64,000 nt of DNA from Plazaster borealis. Its lineage: Eukaryota > Echinodermata > Asteroidea > Forcipulatida > Labidiasteridae. This document shows, piece after piece, positions 46,901 through 58,900 of the stretch. The stretch spans positions 20,144,488-20,208,487 of the forward strand of contig CM037474.1 of the NCBI GenBank assembly GCA_021014325.1, read 5' to 3'. The position numbers were made by a program, and so were the translations under genes. Position 1 is the first letter of the stretch, and the number at the start of each line of letters is the position of its first letter. A model generated the notes under the pieces. That model had not been told where the DNA came from. It saw only the letters and a program-made list of their open reading frames with translations, and did not search any database.

Positions 46901-49900
46901 GAATTGAATTAATACCTGTAATAACACACACACTATGAAGTCCCAATGTGGCTTTATTCGGGATGGATTTGTTGCTCTTGATCCCAAAAAGGATGTTCAT
47001 ACGATAAGAGCAGACAATCTTGTGAGGAACTCGATGCTTTGTCTTCATCTACTCACCCTCAAGGCACAGTCATTTATTACACATCAGCGGACTCGTTCTA
47101 CACTCTTATTTATTCCCTCTAAGCTACAGACAATTAGCAAGTATTATCCGAAATGCCCCCACAGCGATTATAACATACAGTACTTGCTCGCTGTCTTTCA
47201 AGCTCTAATCTTATTCATTCTATTATGGGGAAATAATTGTTTAGTATCCTCCCCAACAGCAGAAAATCATAATTCAATTTATTCTTATATTTATACTAGC
47301 AGCCTTCTGGTCCATTTAACTTGCAGTTTTGCTTGCAGCGTGAATTTCTCTTATTTCATTATGAAAAAAACCCAAATTGTCTACCACTTCAAAATAAGTC
47401 TGATTAGATCATAGTTTTTAGACTGCTAAATTCTTACAATGTTTGTAGGCAATATAATTCTTTTTTAAATTCAATGAGGAAAACTATTATTGCCCGATTT
47501 GAAAAACAGAACAATTTAATTTTGAGTATGAATAATTACATGAATCCAGGACGAGGAATAACATACTTTGTATGACGGCAGTTCAGTGCTTTTAAGTCCT
47601 TCTTACACTTTGTATGAATTTGGATAAAGTTGAGGTGTGTTTTGGTGGCTGTAACCAATAAATGTTTCGGTCCTTGGCCAGTGATTAACCAAAGTAATGG
47701 GGGACTTTTGGGATGCTAGGTGGCAGCAGACTTACCAGGTAAATCCATTGTTCTCAGTAATGTGCGCGTGCTTACCTGGTAAGTCTGCTGCCACCTAGCG
47801 TTCTAAAGTCTCCCATTGATTACGACCGCCAAAACGCTTAGTATAGTTTGAAGCGCTTGGTACATTGACTTTATTGGTGATACATCTTCCCAAAGTATTT
47901 ATTTAAAGGAAAAAAAAAAACTGTCAGGGAATTCTTCATCTTTTTCTTCTAATGTATAGCCATTTGAGATTTGAGGCCTATCTGATTATGACAAACATGA
48001 AATTGCCAATAAGGACCTTAATAAAAAAAATAAAAAAAATAATGATAATAATATTGACTGTAAAAATAATAATAATAATATTAACTCTTATATAGCGCAA
48101 TTCCAAAGCTTCAAACATTGTTACTCCTGGTCTCTGGGCCATATATTTTATTCCATAAACCATCTCAGCTCCCTAGGGAGTATACAGCCTGTTTTGCCAA
48201 ATATGTAGCGCACTAAGCTAAATCAATCACAAGAACCATCTCTGCCCTCACAGGTACCCATTTACCCCTGGGTGAAGAGAAGCAATTATAGTTAAGTGTC
48301 TTGCTCAAGGACACAAGTTTCATGACCGGGATTCGAACCCACTCACTGATGACTCAGCAACCAGAACTTGAGTCCGATGCACTAAATCGCTCGGCCACGA
48401 CACACCACCTTATAGTACTGAACTGACGCTGAAGTCATTGTAAGATTGATATCTTAATTTCTTTTCATATCGAATGATACGCCATTTCATCTCCACTCCA
48501 TTAAGTTTTCCTGCTCATAAGATGGAGCAATTCATTCTTGTCTAGCCCTTAATTAAAAAAGCTTGATACTTTCTGAGGTCCATAGGAAAGCACCTTGGAA
48601 ATCCAACCCACAGACCGACAGATATCTCAACCACCGGTTATTAAACTTGACACACGATGGAAAAAGCAGCTTAATTCCTTGTATATTCTACAGTACCTAA
48701 GATTCAAGAATGTCCCTTGTGGTTTATCATTTGATATTTGAAATAAAAAAATTGCATTCCCTTAAGGTGATCCCTCTCCTGCCGTTTCCCAGGTTGTATC
48801 GTAAACTTGGGCGTGATCCCTGGCTACACGGCAACCAACGGTTGTATGGCTTCTGACTGGCACCCCCGAACAAAGATATTGACAAAATAGGGAGACCGCC
48901 AACATAGGGCTAGATAGCTCAGTTGGTAGAGCGCCAGCACGTTGAACCGGAGGTCGTTGGTTCAAATCCCGCTCTAGTCAATTTTTCTTTGTTCAACCCC
49001 AAATTATTCAAGAATGCCATGATGTAAATAAACAGAGCAATGCATACCTTGATCATATTATAAACATAACTCTCTGGCCCTGTGAACTCTGTAGGGTCTT
49101 TGACTTTAACCAGGACGATGAAGTACAGGTAGTGCCACATATTGTGCTCATCTTTAAAATGCTCTTCGAATGACACAGACTTGTTATCAAATGATGACCG
49201 GTTCAGACCTGTAATAACAATCACAGTCAGATATTAGTAACATGTGACACCCGACCTATAGACCCATTGCATAACGTGCAGCACGCATACACGCTTGTCT
49301 CCTGTCCGCCATTTTGGGGGTCAAAACGTGCACAAAAGGATGGTACAAGTTTTTACACACCAATGCGCGTGTAAACATGAGTACAATCCTTTTGTCCACG
49401 TTTTGACACCCAATATGGCGGACAGGAGACGCGCGTGCAAGTGCGCTGCGCCTTGTGCAATGGGTCTATAATCTTCTGCCTGCTGGTGTGCGCACACATC
49501 GTGATTGCATTTGGATTAGGAGTAACGCCACGGGTTGGATTGTCTTTGAATGATGCGACCTTTGACGTCATTTCTCTACCACAATTCTGCGAAACAATTT
49601 GTCCGCGAAGTGGCAGGCAGATTTCAGTAGAGGGTGGTGTAGATATAAACATAAGGTACATGGTCTACAACTTGCATTGGAAATAGAAACTAGTTTTGCT
49701 CAAGCTGGAGTTTATCAAGCTGGTAAGTAATCGTACTGTCACACATTGCATGCATCTGCTGTACAAGCAAAGTGTTTTCTACTGCTGTATCCAAAACTGG
49801 CGTACATTTGGGTGTAAGTTTACAAAAATTCACACATTTCTTGATTCAAAGTCATTTCTTTTAACAAAAACTGATAACTCTGAAAACTTGGAACTTTGCA

Positions 49901-52900
49901 AAACAATTGGAAGAAAAAAAAAATGAAAAAAATATAATAACGATAATACAAATTTCAAAATAAGAAGATGTAGTGTGCGCAGTACTGTTTTTTAGTATTA
50001 GAAAACTAAGAAAAAGAAAACTCAACTTCCACAAATAAATGCGGATATGTGGAACCAAGTCCGCCACAAGATTATTACTTAGCTTCTTTTAATTCAGCAG
50101 AATTTCTTATCAACATTCTTAACACAAGTGTCACAAGTATCTTTGGAACTTATTATGATTATAATTATTTAGTTAGGGGATGAGAATGGTAAATAAGGTA
50201 GGTCATCTATTATCATCGACAGGGTTTTGGTTATAAAGAATCAGCTGGATTCAAAACTGCACTTCACGTCACAAAGTGAAGTCAGCAGCTTCAAGAAACA
50301 GCAAGATGGGACTGATATATAGTGCCTGCAGTGCATCAACACCCCAAGAGGGGAGTAATATTAAGAGACGGAAGAGCCACTTTGGTCCATGCGTCTCTGT
50401 CAACAAAACTCTATTTATTCAATCTATATATCAGGTAACAGCACCAAGGGATGGCAACTTTGCCCCACGGGCCCTCTGTGATTATAATATTAATAACGTA
50501 ACATGAATGTACAGTGGGTTAATGTATTGAATAAAGACAGTTCTCTTTGGGCAATGAATGTGCGGGTACACGTAGACTATTAAAGCCTGTATCATTGACT
50601 TGCAGGCTTTAAAGGGAGTGTACAACATTGGTAAGAGTGAAAATATAAATGTTCACAGATTTGCACATAACTTAGCCTACATGGTATAAAGATAGTCATG
50701 GTGGAAACATCCCTTGAAATAGTTTTGCTTGGAATGCAATAGTTTTTGAGAAATCAGTTTTGATCTCGCGAGTCCAAAACCTGATGTTTTTAAACAGTGA
50801 AAAAATATAATTGGGTTTTTCACTCCAATGACTGATTGGACTAATTACTTTCACAGGTTTGTTAGTTCATGTGTATGTTGGGTCACATAAAGTGTTGATA
50901 CTGTTCTTTGAACTACCAATGTTGTCCTTGTGCTTTAAAGGGAGTGACAATATACAGCGCAAATCTCACATAATATGCAAATATTAATATGCAAATATTT
51001 AAAGGAGTCTTGGGTTCTCAACTAAATTGCTTTAATCTGTGAAAGAACCAAATACAAAATTTCTCACTTTAAAGGTATTATAAAGGATTGGTAGAGCTGA
51101 CAAAATAGTCGCAGACAGTGCGACATGTTTTGTGTGGTCTTTCATAAACATGAAATAACAAATTTAGGCTTAATCCGTTGTGGGAGTCAGGAGAAAATAG
51201 TGAAAAATCATGCACAGTTTTCAGCATGTAAATACAATGTCCTTAATTATGGTTGTAACAACTGAAATCAGCTGTTTTATTTTTCTTTAGGTTTTCAGAA
51301 ACAGTTTTCCCGAATATGACTTCATTTCAGAGGGAAATATTTCACAGACAAAAATTGTTCTAGTATGAACTCCATATTCAGTAAGCTTTCAGACTAAAAT
51401 TAAACAATGATGTTTTTTATCCTTACCAATCCTGTATAATACCTTTAATGAGGCTCAACAGTTAATTAAGAACACAGTCTACATGCCTTGTGAATTATTG
51501 AAATAGTTTGAAAGTTGGCATGTTTAGTGCTTTCAGCAGAGATGGTACAGCATTGCTTTATGAAAGGGTAACTTCATTCCAATCCTCTAGGTTTCAAAAT
51601 ACAATTAACCTGTGAAAATTGCACTGAAATTGATGATCATAACTTTCAAGAAAACAGTATGTATACCATGGTTATGTGTTGTTTTTAATTATTTTAAATT
51701 TTAATCATGTTTAAAGGTACGCACAATAGTTTATGAGTCTGAGTTGAAGTTTTCTTGAAGATGATAGTATTTCTGATAATAATCTTCCCTAGGAAAGGCC
51801 AATTCTATGCAGAGTTAAAGTTTGATAAATGTTTTTTTTTTTTCAGAAATATATTTGGAAATCTTCCACAGAAGAGTTTGTTTTAAGTGTTTCACAGAAA
51901 TGTGACCTTCTGTACTGTTTGTTTAAAACACCCAACCGACACATTACTGGAGGTCGTTGGTTCAAATCCCGCTCTAGTCAATTTTTCTTTGTTCAACCCC
52001 AAATCAATAAAAAAATTACCCAGTCAGTTTCCCTTGTGGTTTATAACTTGACATTTGAAAATAAAAAAGCCACATCCCCTTAAGGTGATCCCCTGGCTGC
52101 CACTTCCCAGGTTGTATCGTAAACTTGGGTGTGATCCCTGGCTATATGGCAGCTTACGGTTGCATGGCTTCTGACTGGCACCCCGAACAATGACAAAATA
52201 GGGAGACCGCCAGAATAGGGCTAGATAGCTCAGTTGGTAGAGCGCCGGCACGTTACCGGAGGTCGTGGTTCAAATCCCGATCAAGTAAATTTCTCTTTGT
52301 TCAACGCCAAATCATAAAAAAATGTACACAGTCAGTTTATTTTGTGGTTTATAACTTAATGTTTGTTATGTAGAGTACAAGGAAAGCGAGAGAACCTTAC
52401 CACAAATGAAGCATGTGTTTTTAAGTATTTCCTCTTTCTGTTGTTTCTCACTCCTCAGATCAGCAAAGGTGTCAATGATGACACCAAAGATGAGGTTCAG
52501 AACGATGATGATCACAACGAAGAAGAACAGTAGATCATAAACGACCCTTGCCATGTAAAGGGGTTCCTGGGTAACAAACAAAATCCATCAAAATAATTAT
52601 CTTTGATTTTTCCTGCTGTGTTTGCTCTTGTGAATGAACCAGCCCCCCAAGCCTCGTCTCCTTCATTGTTCATCCCTTTCTTTTTCTGTGTGTTTTCCGC
52701 CTCCCTCTCTTTTCATTTCTTTCAACTTGACTGCTTCTGTACACCAAGTATACACATTATGTCTTAAAATGTTTCTGTTTGTTCAAGCACCTTGAGTACC
52801 TTATTGGTAGATATGTGCGCTTATAAGACTATATATTATTGTAGTTGTCATGAACTGCACATTTACTAATCCAAGCATGTCAAACATTAAGTGAAAACAA

Positions 52901-55900
52901 AAATCTGCAAACTTGAAAATACAATTCCACAGATAAACAGTTGCAGATATAAAACCCTATTTTGTGACTGACGCTGATTATTTAGTTTAAACTCAGTACA
53001 ATTAGTTTGAAATCTGTCTTCTACCAGAAAAACTGATGAAGATCATGATGCCATTTTCACCCTGAGTGGACAAACTTTTGAAATAACATGGGTGCAATAT
53101 GCAAAGTAGGGCGTCATGGGTCACCAAGTACTGTGGCGTGTCGTGGCCGACGGATAAGAACACCAGACTCAAGCTCTGGTGTTTCTGATCAGCAGAGTGT
53201 AGGTTCGAGTCCCGGTCGTGACACTTGTGTCCTTAAGCAAGACATTTAACCATTATTGCTGCGTCCTTTGGATGGGGCGTAAAGCCGTAGGTCCCGTGTG
53301 TTGTGTAATGCACGTAAAAGAACCCAGTGCACTTATCGTAAAGAGAAGAGGTTCGCCCCAGTGTTCCTGGTTTGATCGGCAGCATATTGCGCCAGAGCAC
53401 CTTGTAAACCATTACATGGTGCTATGTAAAAGGACTTGGTCTCATACTTCAAAAACGTAGCTCCACAATACCTTGCAGGAAAATAATGAACTTTAAAGCG
53501 CCTTGAGCGTCACTGAGTGACGGATATGTGCGCTAAATAAGAAGCCACAATCATTATTATTATCTTCTAGCATATTGTGCCACAGCACCTTGTGAACCAT
53601 TACATGGTGCTATGTAAAGGAATAGGTCTCATACTTCAAAAACGTAGCTCCACAAACCTTGCAGGGAAAACATACTGAGCGCTTTGAGACGCCCATCAGG
53701 TGTGATAAAGCGCTATATAAGAACTCAGTATTATTATTATTATATGACTGTGTGTTCTAGTATATTACCTTTGCTGAAGGACTCCTTAAGAAATCACCGA
53801 TACCTCCCCCACTCCGTACTCCAAAGTTAAGAGTGGTAATAATACACATGATTAAGGTATCACAAGCTCTCTCTTGCTCAGGACCAGATACACGATCTTC
53901 TACAGTCAAGCCAGTATAGATGGAAGAGTACGTACCTACAAAAAACAACAAATCAAGTCATAGTTTCTTTAAATAATAAACTTTTTCATCTTCTATCTTT
54001 ACATAGGTTTTTCTTTATCTCGCACGAAAATGCTCCATGCAAAAAGGTTTTGCTTGCGGTTGTGCCTAAATCTGGGTTATTTTAGGTGAGATTTGACAAG
54101 CTCACTTGCAATGTAAATGTTACTTTAGAAGATACAACTTTTTTTGCGCATTACGACAAGTTCATATTGTGTATTAAGTCTTCAATCTAATAGTAAACTT
54201 GTAGTCAGGACAACAATAATGCACCTAACACCAAAGTGAAGTCTGGAAAAAACTACTTTGATATGCTAAACATTAGCACTTAGCAGTAATAATGAAAATA
54301 ATAACTGGCTTTTATAGAGTGCTCTTATACTGGGTACCACAGCGCTATACATACAAGAAAACTATACAATAAATATAGGCACTAATAATGGGAAAGACAA
54401 TTGATCCTTAGCAATCAAGCATTGAACAGGAAAGTTTTTATATGTTTCTTGAAAACTTCCAGTGACTCTGCAGAATGGATTTGATGAGGGAGACAGTTCC
54501 AAAGGCGCAGGGCATGTGCGTTAAACGCACGATCGCCAGCAGCAGAATGCACCTTCGGAACCGCCAGGAGTGTACTGTCTGAACCAGAGCGAAGGCCAGG
54601 TCGTCCGGGATGGTATACCTTGAACATTATGTCAACATCAATCTAACTGCACAATTTAACATTATCCACAACTTAAAAACAACCTTAAATGAGTATTGTG
54701 ACAGACTGTTAGCCAATTATGTTGATACAAACCATAGAGTAATTTTACCTTGTGGGTCTGTGCCATTGTTTTTCAAGCATTCTTCTGTCATAGCATCAGC
54801 TGAACATGTGTTTAGTGGCAAGGAACCTGGATTGATAAGAATCAAGAATCAGGAATTAAAACACAAATAAAGAAAGGAATACAAACAAAATCTAAACTTC
54901 AACCAAAGAAATGATAACTTTTCGCATGCCATGTGAAAAATTGTAATAAATAAATAAAAAGTCAGCTGAAAAGATACTTGATATTTTCCCCCTCATTAAA
55001 TATTTTTTCAAATTTATTTAATTTTAAATAATGCTCTCCGGGAACGCCAACAAAAACAGGGCTTGGTCATGATGTATTGTCACTGGTAGAACAAGAAACG
55101 TAACCGAACGTCTGAATTTCATTGCTACCATCCACGCACCTGCTGTTGGTGATAGCAAAAGCATTTCTAACATTTCTAGTTCCACCAGTGATGCTTTATA
55201 TACATCATGAGCCACCTGGCTTTTTTGTTGTTGGCATTCCCAGAGAGCATTATTTTAAAAGAAATAAGTTTGAACAAATATGAAAAGAGTAGTGCAGCAC
55301 ACATTCTTGAAAAGATTGGCAAGTTAAAATCTAAAAACAAAAATCTTTCAATTAGAAAGCTCATTATATAGTACACATAAAAATTATATATCTGAAAATG
55401 GTTTATAAATGTAAAATGTTCCTCCTTCACAAAGAAATGAAATCCATTAATTTGTTTGTTTTTAGCAAAATACAGGAATGATTATTATTGATTTCAGTCT
55501 AAAAGCAGACTAATTAAAAAGTTCATACCAGTATCAAACCTCAAGAAACATGTTTTCACAATCTTTGCATTTTTGAAAAACTATCAAATTTGATTAATGA
55601 GCATTAGAAGAGCCCCAAATCACCGCCACTTATTTTGATTGCAGCAATTGTAATAAACATGCATATGAATGTGGACAAAATACCCGACAAATGTTTCTTG
55701 GTGTTTTCGCTAAAATATGACGACCAAACCTGATGAAACTTCCTATGATGGTGAATTTATTGAATTTATTGAAAACAGGCATGATATTTGGTCCTTAAAA
55801 AAAAGTAGGAACATTTTATCAAGTACAAGGGCTGGCCTACATAATAATAATAATAATATTAAAAATGTATATAGCGCCAAATCTATTGAAAACAATGCTC

Positions 55901-58900
55901 CATGGTGCTTAAAGAGTAACATTTAAAAAACAAAAACCCTAAAGATAAACACAAAGTCATTATCAGAATTAACAACAAGGTATAAAAATAAGTTTAAAAT
56001 CAGCAAAAAATTACAAGCGAAAAATTACAAGCAATTATAGAAATATGCAATATTTTAAAATGCAAAGGTAAGTAAATGTAAAAACAGACCAGCTGTGACC
56101 ACTAATAAAATAATTGTAAAAAGGGACATAGGGGCCTACACCAAACCAAAACATGTACATGTACATGTACACATGGTGTAGGCTTAAATAGACTTTTCAG
56201 TCTATTCAATCACAGTTTTTCTGATTTTTCCAAGGGCCAAAAAATTCAAAAATCAAACTTGTAGGAAGAATATCATGCCTGTGAAAACTAAAGGTTTTAG
56301 GGAGCATCTCAAAAGCTGGGCACATTCTAGGTGCAAAAGAACGTTCCCGTGGGCACACGCCCACAATCCTTTGGACTGTCAGAATGTTCCGCTTGACCGC
56401 ATCATTGTGTTGAAGTGTGAGAGCAATCCTACACGAGTGAATATGCGCATTAGTAGTTTGAACATTCCAATGAAACGTTCAGGTGGTCCAACGGAACGAT
56501 CCATGAGCACATGCTGGAATTCTTATCCGATCCAATTAAAACATTCCTACCATTCCGACTTTTGAGATGCTCCCTTAATTTATTTAACTTTTTTTTTACA
56601 GAACTCCCATGCATTTATAATAATAATAATAATAATAACTAGTTTTTATATAGCGCTTTATCTACGGGCGTCTCAAAGTGCTTATCACCATTTATTTCCA
56701 CAGGTTTTTAAAAAAGTTTTTAAATTATAAGACCCAATATGTAACACCTTGTATAGGGTTTACATGGTGCTTTGGCGCATTCAGCAGCAACTGCCAGAAA
56801 CACCGGAGCAAACCCCTTCTCTTGGCGATAAGTGTAACTGGGTTCTTTTACAGGGACCAAGGGCTTTACGTCCCACCGAAGGACGAAGCAATAATGGTTA
56901 AGTATCTTGCTTGAGGACACAAGTGTCAAGACCGTGTCGAACCCACACTCTGCTGATCGGAAACACAAGAGCTTGAGTCCGGTGCGCTTGACCGCTCGGC
57001 CACGACACGCCATTGAGTAGAACCAGTGCTCTTATCCATCGCTTACCTGTCCTATTAATTGGTGGTCTGAGTGGGTTCACATCATACACAAAGTCATCTT
57101 GAAGGAAGAGATATCCCACGATGGAGAAGAGATAGACTAAGATGAGGGCGAGTAGAGCCGTCAAGGCTATGGAGCGCCAGTTACGGGTTACCGACCGGCT
57201 TACATTGAGTAGCGTGTCCTCCTGGTACACTACGTCCACCAACTAAGAATCAGTCAACATCAATAAAAATCAGTCAGCATGAAAACTATTATTGCTTAGT
57301 TTATGATTGGATTTATTGACTTGCAAATTAATATTAAGTTAAAGGAGGAGAAAAAAAGGAACTTTGAAGATATTAAACCCCCTCCCCATTCCCGACCCCC
57401 TAGAAGCACCTTCTCTAAAAATTCCTTATGGAGATTGATAAAAAAATTATTTTCACAACAAACCTTATACACATGATGTCATCAGAGTTGTATATTGAGA
57501 GAGTTGCGACAACTTAAGTTTAGAAGCAATTTTGTGTCAAAAACAAACAAAATGCATGGGCGAGCACAAGGTGCCAGACTAGTCTGCCCATTGGGTTGTG
57601 CTGCATTTGGACCGAAAATTGCATCCAGCAAACACGTGACCAAAGAAAAGTGGTCCCTCTATGTCGCAACTCTCTCAATACACAGCTTCTGGATGTCATA
57701 TGAGTAGGGCGCCCTCAGTTAGAGGTCAAAAGAAGGTTGCTCATTGGACAATCCTGTGTGCGTTTCCCACTGTTTTATTATCGTTTCACCTCTTGGATGG
57801 CGGTGTGATGACGTCAATGCTCAGGTCCATACATCTTTAGGTCTTGAATTTGTTTAATTTACTGAATTACCCAAGATACAAAAGACTTGTTTCTCTGTAA
57901 TTTTTGTATGGTTTGTCTTGGTCAAATAAATAATAATAATAATAATAATAATAACATCATAGACTCACCAATAAACTGTAGAAGAACTCATGAACAAACA
58001 CTCCCAACAGACAAATGACTAGGTAGGAGATGTGGTATAACACTTCAACGTTGGTTATGATACCTCGTACTCCTTTATACAACAGACCACAGTTACCAAG
58101 GAAGCTGACTATGAAGACGCATTTGGTTAAAATCTGGAGGAAATCAAAGACATAAACAGTTGGTCAAAAAGGGGAGAATATTCAACGCATATCAATACTT
58201 TGTGCAGTGTTAACTTGAGAATTTACTGAATGCGAGTGATAGAATATTCAACAACGCAGAGATGAGATTTGATGTGAAAATTCCTGAAAGATGGCTTGCA
58301 ATTCTGAGTTGCCCCTTATTCTAGACCCAGAACCTACCAGATATTACAATTCAGGAGGTTTACAGACTCTTTGCATCATCAGAAATACAAAACTGGCAGG
58401 ATTGGACACAATATGGGCTATTTCTCTCTCCCTTTGTTGATTATTTACTTCTTTCAATAAAATTTGAAGGCTCAAGGAGATTTTGAGAAAATCATGAAAC
58501 CAGAAAAAATTCTTAAAAAAAATCACGTGCCCAACAATGTTATACAAGCTATGTCAGTTTTACAAGATTCTTTTAAGTTGAAGAAACCTAAATTTGCTAA
58601 TCAAATTTTATTTAGATACTTGCAAAGTTCCAATACATACTGCCCCGAGTGTAACTGGCATCCACTAAGCTATTTACATGGAAAACTTCATCGGTAACTC
58701 TTTAAAATTAATTGGTGATGTTGCCACTGGATAAAATGTCTTCCAGCGAAGACCATACTACTTTCAGGGTCAGTCTAGTAAGCGTTAAGAACATTCACCA
58801 TGATACTAATGGACGCCAGGCTCCTCTTACATCACAAATTGATTCTGAAATTCCACGATCTTTGCATTTTTGGCAGTTTTCAAATTCTAAAGATGTCTTA

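Noticed and set aside
46935..47414. 159-codon plus-strand ORF
   Set aside because: No domain or conserved motif, AT-driven composition, antisense inside an ITPR intron, no visible promoter or splice partners.
48762..48965. Minus-strand 67-codon ORF
   Set aside because: It lies wholly in SINE family A and its flank, and translates the tRNA-like region in reverse.
48900..48985. Functional tRNA gene
   Set aside because: A and B boxes are clear, but there is no regular acceptor stem or anticodon arm. The sequence repeats with the same flanks at 34.7 and 52.2 kb, so it is a SINE.
54749..54826. Frameshift in the luminal-loop exon
   Set aside because: A first pass suggested a 79-nt exon. Recounting gave 78 nt with intact frame through to the pore exon.
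56150..56180. ACATGTACATGTACATGTAC palindromic run as a regulatory site
   Set aside because: A short simple-sequence repeat. Nothing else around it supports a regulatory role.
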